Source: JAAFIW01 sp031414805 (GTDB lineage: Bacteria; Pseudomonadota; Gammaproteobacteria; Burkholderiales; Burkholderiaceae_C). From it: DNA of 64,000 bases. The notes beneath the pieces are model-generated. The model was not told the origin of the DNA. It searched no databases and saw nothing but the letters and a program-made list of their open reading frames with translations. The position numbers were made by a program, and so were the translations under genes. Shown here piece by piece: positions 8,013 through 16,197 of the stretch. The DNA lies in NCBI GenBank assembly GCA_031414805.1, contig JANOQJ010000001.1, positions 1 to 64,000 on the forward strand, given 5' to 3'. The number at the start of each line of letters is the position of its first letter. The first letter of the stretch is position 1.

Positions 8013-9181
8013 CAGGGTACCTTTACGGGCTCAGCCCTTGTCGATGCTGCTGCAGGCGCTGTAAATTTGATAGCAGTTCCTTCGCGCAACGTGCCCACGC
8101 TGCCCTGAATCACCACTGCATCAGCGTTCAGACCCTTCACCGCCACCCAGGTCTCGCCGCTGGTGTCTTTCCCGTCGGTTCCGCGTGCGCCCAGTTCCAC
8201 GTTTTTATGGGCAACCATATTGTTTTCGACCGTCTGCACGTACACCTGCGGCTTGTCGGTGCGCACGGCAGAGATTGGCACGGCTACACCGGAGAGCTGC
8301 GCCGTACCGAGCGTGCCCTGGGCGAACAGGCCCTGGCGCAGGCCTGTGCTGTCGTCCATCGTCAGGTAGATCAACACGCTGCGGCTGCCCGCTTGCGCGC
8401 TCGGATTGATACGCGCCACGCGAGCCGAAACCGCACGGCTGCTGCCTTCTATTTGCAGGCTGGCGGCTTGGCCCACCCGAACGCCTACCGAGTCCGCTGC
8501 GCTCAAGGCCGCCTCCAGTTCCAGCTGGCTCAAGTCCACGATTTCAACGATGCGCGCGTCCACACCGACGCGCTCGCCCGGTTGTGCCAGGCGCGCAGCC
8601 ACCACGCCCGAAATGGGTGCGCGCAGCACGGTGTCCTGCATGCCTTTGCGCGCCAGGTCTACCGCGGCCAACGCCGCCCGGTGGTTGGCCTGCGCCGCGC
8701 TCAGGTTGTTTTGCGAGGTGTCGAGCGCAGTTTTGGAGATGAAGCCCTGGTCTACCAGCGCCTTGTTGTTGTCCCATTGGCGTTGGGCGGTATCGATTTG
8801 GGTTTTGGCTGAATCCGCTTGTTGCTGGGCCTGGGTTAGCCTGGCTTGCGAATCTGCCGGGTCGATACGGGCAATGACTTGCCCGGCCTTCACCGCGTCG
8901 CCTTCGCGCAAGGTCAAACCTTGCAGCTCGCCCGCCACACGGGCCTTCACCACCGCCGAATTGGCCGCTTTCAGCGAGCCCGACAGCGGCAAACCTTGAG
9001 CCAGATCGCGCACTTTGGCTTGCAGCACATCGGACGCGGCCAACTCCACCACGGTTTGGGCTTTGACCACCGGCGTTTGCGACTTGGCCATGCGTGGCAA
9101 CACCACACGCTGCACAAGTAGACCTGTTACCGCGACAACCACCAAAGCAGCGACGACCCGCCAAACTACGCGTTGATTCAT
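8012..9181 (-). CDS. RND efflux membrane fusion protein (periplasmic adaptor)
   Basis: The 389-residue protein has an N-terminal membrane anchor (VVAALVVVAVTGLLVQ), the first lipoyl half GLTLREGDAVKAGQVIARID near residues 95-115, a coiled-coil hairpin rich in Gln and Ala, and the second lipoyl half VLRAPISGVVAARLAQPGE. It links the RND pump to TolC. It overlaps the TetR gene by 4 nt and the pump gene by 1 nt, so translation is probably coupled. Confidence 0.94.
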   Translation of the reverse strand: MNQRVVWRVVAALVVVAVTGLLVQRVVLPRMAKSQTPVVKAQTVVELAASDVLQAKVRDLAQGLPLSGSLKAANSAVVKARVAGELQGLTLREGDAVKAGQVIARIDPADSQARLTQAQQQADSAKTQIDTAQRQWDNNKALVDQGFISKTALDTSQNNLSAAQANHRAALAAVDLARKGMQDTVLRAPISGVVAARLAQPGERVGVDARIVEIVDLSQLELEAALSAADSVGVRVGQAASLQIEGSSRAVSARVARINPSAQAGSRSVLIYLTMDDSTGLRQGLFAQGTLGTAQLSGVAVPISAVRTDKPQVYVQTVENNMVAHKNVELGARGTDGKDTSGETWVAVKGLNADAVVIQGSVGTLREGTAIKFTAPAAASTRAEPVKVP

Positions 9182-9870
9182 GTTTTTAAACTTTCACCTG
9201 GTTGCCTAACGCACAAACCATGCAACAACAAATCCACCTGATTGGCAATGTACTGCTCGGGCACGAGGGCCGGCATGCCCGCAGGTTGGCAAGCCCCCAG
9301 TGAATGCTTCCACATGACCAAAAATGTCAGCGGCGCAATGACGCTGAAGATGGTGTAGGTCCAGTCCATCTGGCGAAATTCCCCGCGATCCGCCCCGCGC
9401 TGCAACACGCGGCCAATTAGTTGGTGCGCGGGCGTCATCACTTCCTGCTGATAAAAAGCGGCGAGCTCCGGAAAATTGCCGGCTTCGCTCATCATCAGCT
9501 TGGTAATGCCCGATGCCTTGGTGGCGCCAATGCGTTCCCACCAGGTATTCATGCAGTAGCGCAGCATGTCGGCGGTGTTGCCTTCAAAGGTTTCAAATTC
9601 CGCGTTCCATTCATTGAACCGGCCTGAAATGCTTTCGCGCACCACCGCTTTGAACAGCTCTTCTTTGCTGGGGAAGTACAAAAACAAAGTGCCTTTTGAC
9701 ACGCCTGCGCGGGCTGCCACTTCTTCGGCTCGGGTGGCGGCAAAACCCTTTTCAACGAACAGATCCAGCGCCGCATCCAGCAACTCACCCGGCCGCGCCT
9801 CCTTGCGCCGCTCGCGCCGGGGAGCGTCTTCGGACTTCGTGATGGATAACAGACGGGAAAGCGGTGGCAT
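9178..9870 (-). CDS. TetR/AcrR-family transcriptional regulator of the efflux operon
   Basis: The start at 9870 (MPPLSRLLSI) gives 230 residues; the frame is open to 9993 but the extra residues cross a terminator and look non-coding. The N-terminal helix-turn-helix is typical: AALDLFVEKGFAATRAEEVA, then AGVSKGTLFLYFPSKEELF. The C-terminal ligand domain is variable. As first gene of the operon it probably represses the pump genes and itself; a palindrome sits 8 nt upstream of the start. Confidence 0.92.
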   Translation of the reverse strand: MPPLSRLLSITKSEDAPRRERRKEARPGELLDAALDLFVEKGFAATRAEEVAARAGVSKGTLFLYFPSKEELFKAVVRESISGRFNEWNAEFETFEGNTADMLRYCMNTWWERIGATKASGITKLMMSEAGNFPELAAFYQQEVMTPAHQLIGRVLQRGADRGEFRQMDWTYTIFSVIAPLTFLVMWKHSLGACQPAGMPALVPEQYIANQVDLLLHGLCVRQPGESLKT

Positions 9871-9877
9871 GCGGTTA

Positions 9878-9897
9878 ATGACTGATTGGTTAGTAAT
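9878..9897. promoter_or_regulatory. Candidate TetR operator
   Basis: ATGACT and AGTAAT flank GATTGGTT, forming a near-perfect 20-bp inverted repeat in the leader just upstream of the TetR-gene start. Position and symmetry fit an autorepressed efflux operon. Confidence 0.5.
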
Positions 9898-9967
9898 GTA
9901 GTGCTCAGCGCGCTGGGTCGTCAAGTCAAGGGCCGGTAAACGTGATGAATGGCGGGGCCGCGACAGC

Positions 9968-10005
9968 AAAAAAAAACCCACTGCTACCGGCATGGCAGCA
10001 ATGGG
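9968..10005 (-). terminator. Rho-independent terminator of tRNA-His
   Basis: On the minus strand CCCATTGCT pairs with AGCAGTGGG (one wobble) across an 11-nt loop and is followed by nine T residues. It lies 12 nt beyond the 3' end of the tRNA and also insulates the efflux operon. Confidence 0.85.
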
Positions 10006-10017
10006 ACCTTATTTAGA

Positions 10018-10094
10018 TGGGGTGACTGATGGGGCTCGAACCCACGACAACCAGAATCACAATCTGGGACTCTACCAACTGAGCTACAGCCACC
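10018..10094 (-). tRNA. tRNA-His (anticodon GTG)
   Basis: The minus strand folds as a full cloverleaf: acceptor GTGGCTG/CAGTCAC, D arm TAGCTCAGTTGGTAGA, anticodon arm CCAGA-TTGTGAT-TCTGG with anticodon GTG, and T loop GGTTCGAGCCC. An extra 5' G at 10094 faces discriminator C, the hallmark of tRNA-His, and the 3' CCA is encoded (10018-10020). Confidence 0.97.
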
Positions 10095-10137
10095 GCAGAG
10101 CCGCGCATTATAGCGGGCTGATTCTTTCAAACAGGTA

Positions 10138-11124
10138 TCAGTTGACCATCACCAGCTTGCCCATCACGCCGCGCGAGCCCATGTGGGCGTAGGCGGCTTT
10201 GAGTTGCGCCATGGGCATGGTGCGGTCAATCACGGGCTTGATCTTGCCGTTGCCGTACCACTGAGCCAACTCGCCCATCATGGCGGCGTTGGCCTTGGGT
10301 TCGCGCTTGGCAAAGTCGCCCCAGAACACGCCCACCACGCTCGCACCCTTGAGCAGCATCAGGTTAAACGGCAGGGCAGGAATGGGGCCGCTGGCAAAGC
10401 CCACCACCAGGTAGCGGCCGCGCCAGGCAATGGAGCGAAACGCGCTTTCGGCAAAGTCGCCGCCCACCGGGTCGTAAATCACGTCGGGGCCTTTGCCGCC
10501 GGTGGCGGCTTTCACAGCTTCACGAAATGCAGTGGGCACGCCGTGCTCGGTGTAGTTGATGGTCACATCAGCTCCGATGGACTTGCACAGCGCGCATTTT
10601 TCATCGGTAGAGGCCGCTGCAACCACCGTAGCCCCCAGGGCCTTGGCGATTTGAATGGCCGCCGTGCCCACGCCGCCTGCAGCGCCCAGCACCAGCACGG
10701 TTTCGCCTGCTTTCAGCTGCGCCCGATCCACCAGCGCGTGGTGCGAGGTGGCATAAATCATGATGAAAGCGGCTGCATCCACATGCCCAAAACCAGGGGG
10801 CAGCGGCATGCACAGCGCAGCCGGTGCCAGCGTGTGGGTGCCAAAGCCTCCCGTGCCTGACAGGCAGGCCACGTTTTGCCCGACCTTCAAATGGCTCACG
10901 CCCTCGCCCACAGCCTGCACCACACCGGCGTACTCCGAGCCTGGCACAAAGGGCAGGGTGGGCTTCATCTGGTACTTGTTTTGCACGATCAGCAGATCGG
11001 GAAAATTCAGACTGGCAGCTTTGATCTCGAGCAACACCTCGCCCTTACCAGGCTGCGGTGTGGGCAATTCTTTCCAGGTAAGCGCGTCAACGCCAGTCGG
11101 GTTTTCGCAGAGCCAAGCGTGCAT
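10138..11124 (-). CDS. NADPH:quinone oxidoreductase, zinc-free MDR family
   Basis: The start at 11124 (MHAWLCENPTG) follows AAGGA at good spacing; it gives 328 residues, normal for quinone oxidoreductases of the medium-chain dehydrogenase superfamily. The substrate-side motif FVPGSEYAGVV and the nucleotide-binding motif VLVLGAAGGVGTAAIQIAK are clear, followed by the Q/N-Y region INYTEHG. The structural zinc cysteines of alcohol dehydrogenases are absent. It is a single gene; the physiological electron acceptor is unknown. Confidence 0.9.
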   Translation of the reverse strand: MHAWLCENPTGVDALTWKELPTPQPGKGEVLLEIKAASLNFPDLLIVQNKYQMKPTLPFVPGSEYAGVVQAVGEGVSHLKVGQNVACLSGTGGFGTHTLAPAALCMPLPPGFGHVDAAAFIMIYATSHHALVDRAQLKAGETVLVLGAAGGVGTAAIQIAKALGATVVAAASTDEKCALCKSIGADVTINYTEHGVPTAFREAVKAATGGKGPDVIYDPVGGDFAESAFRSIAWRGRYLVVGFASGPIPALPFNLMLLKGASVVGVFWGDFAKREPKANAAMMGELAQWYGNGKIKPVIDRTMPMAQLKAAYAHMGSRGVMGKLVMVN

Positions 11125-11229
11125 GGTGAATTCCTTCAGAAAATGTGGGCTGGATGATAGGAGCCGGGCGCAAGCCTGCAATGTCCCTGCCGCGACCGCT
11201 GCCTACAATTGAAAAGGCAAGCTGCAATC

Positions 11230-11295
11230 CGTCATTCCCGCGCAGGCGGGAATCCACCTTTAGCGCCCTGGATTCCCGCCTGCGCGGGAATGACG
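11230..11295. repeat. Long inverted repeat between the oxidoreductase gene and surE
   Basis: A 26-bp arm beginning CGTCATTCCCGCGCAGG is perfectly inverted after a 14-nt spacer. A near relative is at 46263-46358. These CGTCATTCCCGCG...GCGGGAATGACG elements are common mobile or miniature repeats in proteobacteria. The hairpin sits 43 nt before surE and might act in the transcript. Confidence 0.85.
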
Positions 11296-11338
11296 GCTTA
11301 AGGCATGTATCTAATCGGAAAATCAATCGCGTAACCCC

Positions 11339-12115
11339 ATGAAAATTCTTGTTTCCAATGACGATGGTTTCCAGGCACCCGGCCTGGTGGCGCTGTATGA
11401 GGCGCTGAAAGATCTGGGTGAGGTGGAAGTGGTGGCCCCCGAGCACAACAACAGCGCCAAATCCAACGCGCTCACCCTGCATTCCCCGCTGTATGTACAC
11501 CGCGCAGCCAACGGCTTTCGCTATGTGAATGGCACGCCGGCTGACTGCGTACACATTGCACTGACCGGGCTGCTGGGCTACCGGCCCGACCTGGTGGTCA
11601 GTGGTATCAACAACGGTGCCAACATGGGCGACGACACGATTTACTCAGGCACCGTGGGCGCGGCCATGGAGGGTTATTTGTTTGGCGTGCCTGCGATTGC
11701 TTTTTCACAGGTAGAAAAGGGCTGGGCACACATTGACGACGCGGCTCAGGTGGCGCGCCAATTGGTGCGGCAACTGATCGCCGAAGGCTTACCCCGCGCA
11801 CAGCCCGACCATGCCGCCTGGCTGCTCAATGTGAACATTCCCAACCGCCCACAAGCCGATCTCAAGCCCTTGCAGGTGTGCCGCCTGGGCCGCCGCCACG
11901 CGGCCGAGCAGGTCATCAGCCAGACCAACCCGCGTGGCGACACCATGTATTGGATTGGCAGCGCAGGCGCGGTGAAAGACGACGCGGACGGCACTGATTT
12001 TCATGCCACTGCACTGGGCCATGTGGCGCTCACGCCGCTGCATGTGGACTTGACCGAGCACCAAAGCCTGCCCGCCTGGACGCGTCGGGCTCGGGCGTTC
12101 GCGCCACTGGCCTAG
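11339..12115 (+). CDS. surE: 5'/3'-nucleotidase SurE
   Basis: SurE removes phosphate from nucleoside monophosphates in the cytoplasm. The 258-residue protein starts with ILVSNDDGFQAPGL, carrying the metal-binding Asp pair at 8-9, and has the HNNSAKSNALTL and SGINNGANMGDDTIYSGTV motifs. It is followed after 1 nt by pcm, then nlpD, the classical stationary-phase survival cluster. Confidence 0.95.
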   Translation: MKILVSNDDGFQAPGLVALYEALKDLGEVEVVAPEHNNSAKSNALTLHSPLYVHRAANGFRYVNGTPADCVHIALTGLLGYRPDLVVSGINNGANMGDDTIYSGTVGAAMEGYLFGVPAIAFSQVEKGWAHIDDAAQVARQLVRQLIAEGLPRAQPDHAAWLLNVNIPNRPQADLKPLQVCRLGRRHAAEQVISQTNPRGDTMYWIGSAGAVKDDADGTDFHATALGHVALTPLHVDLTEHQSLPAWTRRARAFAPLA

Positions 12116-12116
12116 C

Positions 12117-12995
12117 GTGCAGCCGATGGTGCAACGCCCCAGCTTTCCGGCCCGTATCGACTTGACGTCGGGCAAGCCCACCCCGGTCAAGGCGTCTGCC
12201 CCGGTGCTGCCTGTTCTCTCTGTATCTAAAGCGATTGCTCCTAAAAATATAGCTGCTTCAGCAGTATCTACAAGGGTTGTCGGCCTGAAAGACTTAAAAA
12301 CTGACCTCAGTCTGCCACTGGGCACTGCTGCCGATTCGCGTGCGCTGCTGGTCCGTTTGGTGGCCGTGCTGGCCGCGCAGGGGGTGACCGACCCACGTGT
12401 GCTGACCGCCATGGGGACGGTGCAGCGCCACACGTTTGTCGACACGGCCCTGCAAGCCCAGGCCTATGAAGACACCAGCCTGCCCATCGGCCTGGGGCAA
12501 ACGATTTCCAAGCCCGGGGTGGTGGCCCGCATGTTGGAGCTGCTGATGGCGGCGCCCATTTTCGCCGGTGCCAACACAGGGCAAAAAGCATTGGGGCGCG
12601 TTTTAGAAATCGGCACCGGCTGTGGCTACCAGGCCGCGGTGCTCAGCCTGCTGGCAGCCGAGGTTTACAGCATCGAGCGCCTGCGCGGCCTGCACGACAA
12701 AGCACGCGACAAACTGCGTCCACACCGCCTGGCCAATGTGCACCTGCTGCTGGGCGACGGCATGCTGGGCTACCCCAAAGGCGCGCCGTATGCGGGCATC
12801 GTGGCGGCAGCCGGTGGCGACGCGATTCCACAGGCCTGGTGCGATCAGTTAGCGGTGGGTGGGCGCATCGTGGCACCCGTCGCTTCCAAGGCAGGAAGCC
12901 AAGCCCTGACGGTGATTGACCGCACCGCCCACGGTTTCACGCACAGCCTGCTGGAGCCGGTGCTCTTCGTCCCCCTAAAATCCGGCATTGCATAA
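12117..12995 (+). CDS. pcm: Protein-L-isoaspartate O-methyltransferase
   Basis: Pcm repairs isoaspartyl residues in damaged proteins using SAM. Residues about 100-290 match the family: LPIGLGQTISKPGVVARMLE substrate loop and VLEIGTGCGYQAAVL SAM motif. The frame opens with GTG at 12117 (ATG at 12126 is an alternative), giving 292 residues against roughly 210-230 usual. The extra N-terminal 80 residues include a TAGCTGCTTGAGCAG-type repeat coding for residues about 39-61, so the true start could be downstream of it. It is cotranscribed with surE. Confidence 0.9.
   Translation: MQPMVQRPSFPARIDLTSGKPTPVKASAPVLPVLSVSKAIAPKNIAASAVSTRVVGLKDLKTDLSLPLGTAADSRALLVRLVAVLAAQGVTDPRVLTAMGTVQRHTFVDTALQAQAYEDTSLPIGLGQTISKPGVVARMLELLMAAPIFAGANTGQKALGRVLEIGTGCGYQAAVLSLLAAEVYSIERLRGLHDKARDKLRPHRLANVHLLLGDGMLGYPKGAPYAGIVAAAGGDAIPQAWCDQLAVGGRIVAPVASKAGSQALTVIDRTAHGFTHSLLEPVLFVPLKSGIA
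12233..12300 (+). repeat. TAGCTGCTTGAGCAG repeat, copy 3, inside pcm
   Basis: TATAGCTGCTTCAGCAG is followed by TATCTACAAGGG, a GGCCTGAAAG segment and the terminal CTTAAAA. It lies in the N-terminal extension of pcm in the opposite reading orientation to the waaA copy, and the pcm frame stays open through it. Confidence 0.75.
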
Positions 12996-13008
12996 AGGGA
13001 AAACATCA

Positions 13009-13941
13009 ATGGACTGCGTGAATCAATCAGCTCGGAAATTGGGTTTTGCCGTGGCATTGTTGCTGGTCGCCGCAACCCTTGCAGGCTGTGCCAGCAAATC
13101 CATGACGCCCGCCCCCGTGGAAGACCGCAGCACTGGCGGCCGACCGCCCCCGGTAGCCACGGCTTCGCCATCGGCTCCCAGCGGCAGCGTGACCACGGGT
13201 GCCGAGCCGCTCAAGCCACTGCCGGGCGCCGAAAACGCGGGCAAGCCGGGCTACTACACCGTCAAACCCGGTGACACGCTGATTCGCGTGGGCCTGGACA
13301 ACGGGCAAAGCTGGCGCGACATCGTGCGCTGGAACAACATTGAAAACCCCAACGTGATTGAAGTCGGCCAGGTGCTGCGTGTACTGCCGCCGGGCACTGC
13401 GCCAGGCGAAACCGTGGCCGTGGTGCGACCCGTGCCTCCGCCCCCCAGCACCACCGCAGCGCCAGCCAGTGCGCCGCGCCCGGCCGCGTCTGCCGCTTCC
13501 CCTGCCGCTGCATCTGGCACGCCCACAGCGGCGCCCGCTGCGCCGGTGGCCGCACCAACCGCGGCTTCGGAAGACGACTTGGCCTTTGTGTGGCCCACCT
13601 CGGGCGCCTTGATCGCCGGGTTTGACGAAGCCAAAAACAAGGGTCTTGACCTGGCTGGCAAGGCAGGCGACCCCGTCATTGCGGCCGCCGATGGCCGGGT
13701 GGTGTATTCCGGGGCGGGTTTGCGCGGCTACGGCAACCTCATCATCTTGAAGCACAACAACACTTACCTCACCGCCTACGCGCACAACCAGACCCTGCTG
13801 GTCAAAGAAGACCAGAGCGTGCGCAAGGGTCAGAAAATTGCCGAGATGGGCAACAGCGATGCCGACCGTGTGAAGCTGCATTTCGAGATTCGCAAGCAAG
13901 GCAAACCGGTCGACCCGGCCAAACTGCTGCCAGCGCGGTAG
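13009..13941 (+). CDS. nlpD: NlpD-like lipoprotein: LysM plus degenerate M23 peptidase domain
   Basis: Starting at 13009 (ATG with AAAGGGA upstream) gives 310 residues with a lipoprotein signal whose lipobox is LAGC (Cys27). A LysM domain follows (YYTVKPGDTLIRVGL, near 83-130), then an Ala/Pro-rich linker and a C-terminal LytM/M23 domain. The first zinc His is missing (KGLDLAG where active enzymes have a His), while AYAHN and LHFEIR remain. This pattern fits an activator of cell-wall amidases rather than a hydrolase. It is the third gene of surE-pcm-nlpD; rpoS, which follows in many relatives, is not next. Confidence 0.9.
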   Translation: MDCVNQSARKLGFAVALLLVAATLAGCASKSMTPAPVEDRSTGGRPPPVATASPSAPSGSVTTGAEPLKPLPGAENAGKPGYYTVKPGDTLIRVGLDNGQSWRDIVRWNNIENPNVIEVGQVLRVLPPGTAPGETVAVVRPVPPPPSTTAAPASAPRPAASAASPAAASGTPTAAPAAPVAAPTAASEDDLAFVWPTSGALIAGFDEAKNKGLDLAGKAGDPVIAAADGRVVYSGAGLRGYGNLIILKHNNTYLTAYAHNQTLLVKEDQSVRKGQKIAEMGNSDADRVKLHFEIRKQGKPVDPAKLLPAR

Positions 13942-13951
13942 TGACGGTCTT

Positions 13952-14016
13952 TTTTAAGCGAAATCGGCCTTCAGCCCTTGTAAATACTGCTCAAGCAGCT
14001 ATTTAATTAATAGCAT
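13952..14016 (-). repeat. TAGCTGCTTGAGCAG repeat, copy 4
   Basis: Full-length copy on the minus strand: GCTATTAATTAAATAGC, CTGCTTGAGCAG, TATTTACAAGGGCTGAAGG and the CGCTTAAAA tail. It occupies the gap between nlpD and the exonuclease gene. Confidence 0.88.
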
Positions 14017-14059
14017 CTGTCATGCGTTTCGCGTGTGACAACTCAGCCGAAGGTGAACT

Positions 14060-14845
14060 ATGAGCTGGCCCGTACTCGTCTTCGACATTGAAACAATCCC
14101 TGACGTGGCGGGCCTGCGCGCCCTGCGGCACGACCCGCCGGCGTTCACCGACGCGCAAGTGCACGCCGCCTGGGTGCAAGAGCGAAAAGACAAAGGGCAG
14201 GGCGATTTTTTGCCTCTGCACCTGCAGCGCGTGCTGTGCATCAGCGCCGTGTTTCGCAACGCCGAGGGCCTGCGCATCCACAGTTTTGTGGACCGCGATG
14301 GCCACAGCGAAGGCAAGATCATTCAAACCTTCTTCAACACGGTGGAAAAGCATGTGCCCCAGCTGGTCAGCTGGAACGGTGGCGGCTTTGATTTGCCGGT
14401 GCTGCATTACCGCGGTTTGATGCACGGCGTGGTGGCCAGTAAATACTGGGATTTGGGTGACGATGACCGTGACTTCAAGTGGAACAACTTCATCAGCCGT
14501 TACCACCTGCGCCACCTCGATTTAATGGACCTGCTGGCCCTGTACCAGCCCAAAAACAACGCCCCGCTGGACGCCATGGCCAAGCTGTGCGGCTTTCCCG
14601 GCAAGTTGGGGCTAGACGGCTCGCAGGTCTACAGCGCCTTCCTGGACGGCAAAACCGAAGAAATTGCCCAGTACTGCGAAACCGACGTGATGAACACCTG
14701 GCTGGTGTACTGCCGCTTTCAGAAAATGCGCGGCGGGCTCACCGAGGCTGAATACGAGCAGGAAATTGAGCTGGCCAAAACCACTCTGGGCAACTTGGCG
14801 CCCAACCAGCCGCACTGGAACGAATATCTGGCGGCTTGGGGCTGA
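14060..14845 (+). CDS. Predicted 3'-5' exonuclease, PolB exonuclease-like
   Basis: This 261-residue protein is a stand-alone DnaQ-fold nuclease related to the proofreading domain of family B polymerases. The three exonuclease motifs are present: FDIETIP (D9, E11), WNGGGFDLPVL (N106, D111) and YCETDVMNTW (Y205, D209). It is probably a DNA-processing enzyme; the substrate is unknown. It is followed after 17 nt by the J-domain-like gene. Confidence 0.88.
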   Translation: MSWPVLVFDIETIPDVAGLRALRHDPPAFTDAQVHAAWVQERKDKGQGDFLPLHLQRVLCISAVFRNAEGLRIHSFVDRDGHSEGKIIQTFFNTVEKHVPQLVSWNGGGFDLPVLHYRGLMHGVVASKYWDLGDDDRDFKWNNFISRYHLRHLDLMDLLALYQPKNNAPLDAMAKLCGFPGKLGLDGSQVYSAFLDGKTEEIAQYCETDVMNTWLVYCRFQKMRGGLTEAEYEQEIELAKTTLGNLAPNQPHWNEYLAAWG

Positions 14846-14862
14846 CCCCACTGAATACAAAC

Positions 14863-16029
14863 ATGTCCAAATCCCCTACCCAAAACGCCTTGTTTGACGA
14901 GGCACCACCTGACGCATCATCGGCACACAGCCTGGTCATCGTGGCTGCGCAACTCGCCCCCGAGCAGCAGCTCTTCAACCAGCTGCTGGCCAAGATCGAC
15001 AAGCTACAAAACGGCTTGCAAGACATGGCCACCCTGGTCAGCGCCCACCGCCCGCTGCGCGCCAAAACCCTGCAGCCCCTGCAAACCGAGTTCGACGCCT
15101 TGCAGCGCAAGATGATCGTTTTTCTGGACGAACGCCTGCAAACCCCCAAAGGCCTGAGCAAAACCGCACAGCAAACCGCCGCGCACATGATTTGCAGCCT
15201 GGCCCTGGGCCAGCTGGAAGGCCCTGAGGGCGCCGCCATGCAGGCTATTTACGAGCGCCACAGCCAGGTAGACCTGGCCACCAGCCGCGCCCAAGCGCTT
15301 GCCGACATGCAGGCCATGGCCGCCAGCTCGCTTGGCCTGGACGCCGACGAGGCCGCGCAGCTGCAAACGCCTGAGCAGTTGCTGGCCGCCGCCATGCGAA
15401 AAATGCAGGAAGAAGAAGACGCTCGCCAAGCCCAGAAAGAAGCCCACCGCAAAGCTCGGCCCACCAAAAAATCGGCCAAACAACAGCAAGCGGAGCAAGA
15501 CGATGTGGACGCCAGCAAAGCCCTGCGCGACATCTACCGCAAACTGGCCAGCGCCCTGCACCCCGACCGCGAGCCCGACGAAAACGAGCGCAAGCGCAAG
15601 ACCGATTTGATGGTGCAAGTCAACGCCGCCAACGACAAAAAAGACCTGCTGGCCTTGTTGCAACTGCAACTGAAAATCGAGCAAATTGATGTGGCGTCGG
15701 TCAGCGCCGTGGCCCAAGACAAGCTGCGCCACTTCAACCGCGTGCTGCAAGAGCAGGTGCAAAGCCTGCAGCAAGAATTTGCCCATGCCCGCGAAATGGC
15801 CCGCGACGAATTCGGCATCCCCTACGGCGGCGTCAACCCCAAATCCCTGCAAGCATCCCTGCGCCAGGAAGCCGGTGCACTGGAATACGACCTGCGCCAC
15901 ATGAAGGACGATTTGCGCACCATTCACGACGACAAAGCCCTGAAAGCGTGGCTGAAGGAACAGAAAGAGCAGATGTACGGGCAGGTGCTGCTGGAAGAAG
16001 CGCTGGGGGGCGGGAGAGGGTTTTATTGA
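14863..16029 (+). CDS. J-domain-like protein of unknown role
   Basis: Starting at 14863 (MSKSPTQNALFDEA) gives 388 residues; an in-frame ATG at 14836 would overlap the exonuclease gene. Most of the protein is Gln/Ala/Lys-rich and probably helical or coiled-coil. Residues about 218-245 (DIYRKLASALHPDREPDENE) match helix II plus the HPD tripeptide (H233-P-D235) of DnaJ proteins, so it may dock an Hsp70. No zinc-finger or substrate domain is visible. Confidence 0.75.
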   Translation: MSKSPTQNALFDEAPPDASSAHSLVIVAAQLAPEQQLFNQLLAKIDKLQNGLQDMATLVSAHRPLRAKTLQPLQTEFDALQRKMIVFLDERLQTPKGLSKTAQQTAAHMICSLALGQLEGPEGAAMQAIYERHSQVDLATSRAQALADMQAMAASSLGLDADEAAQLQTPEQLLAAAMRKMQEEEDARQAQKEAHRKARPTKKSAKQQQAEQDDVDASKALRDIYRKLASALHPDREPDENERKRKTDLMVQVNAANDKKDLLALLQLQLKIEQIDVASVSAVAQDKLRHFNRVLQEQVQSLQQEFAHAREMARDEFGIPYGGVNPKSLQASLRQEAGALEYDLRHMKDDLRTIHDDKALKAWLKEQKEQMYGQVLLEEALGGGRGFY

Positions 16030-16197
16030 AGCGGCAGCCGCCAAAGCAAATGTGTAGTCGTCTTTGTGGACGGTCAACGCGAAGCAGCGCTCCTGGCCCG
16101 CACGGATCGTTTGCCATGTTGTGCAGTAGCCGCTCTCCGCCGTGCGCCAGGTGCCGGTATCGCTCGATATCCCGCTGAACTGGTCTTGCAGCCTCAA
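16030..16197 (-). pseudogene. Possible remnant of a small secreted protein gene
   Basis: The minus strand codes for about 56 residues ending the frame antisense to the J-domain-like gene: GTWRTAESGYCTTWQTIRAG, then QERCFALTVHKDDYTFAL. The pattern of GTWR, YC..W and ERCF resembles the C-terminal part of small DUF995-like proteins. There is no signal peptide and no stop of its own, so it is best read as a decayed fragment. Resemblance judged by eye only. Confidence 0.3.

Noticed and set aside
8056..8085. Possible repeat copy in the 3' end of the membrane fusion protein gene (AATTTGATAGCAGTTCC)
   Set aside because: Only about 10 nt resemble the family; both diagnostic stems and the AAGGGCTGAAGG part are absent.
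11230..11295. CRISPR-like or phage attachment interpretation of the long inverted repeat
   Set aside because: There are only two arms around one short spacer, no array, and no cas or integrase gene in the window.
15004..16197. Long minus-strand open frame opposite the J-domain-like gene
   Set aside because: Low-complexity His/Gln/Gly-rich shadow of a real gene; only the part outside the gene (16030-16197) looks protein-like and is listed as a remnant.
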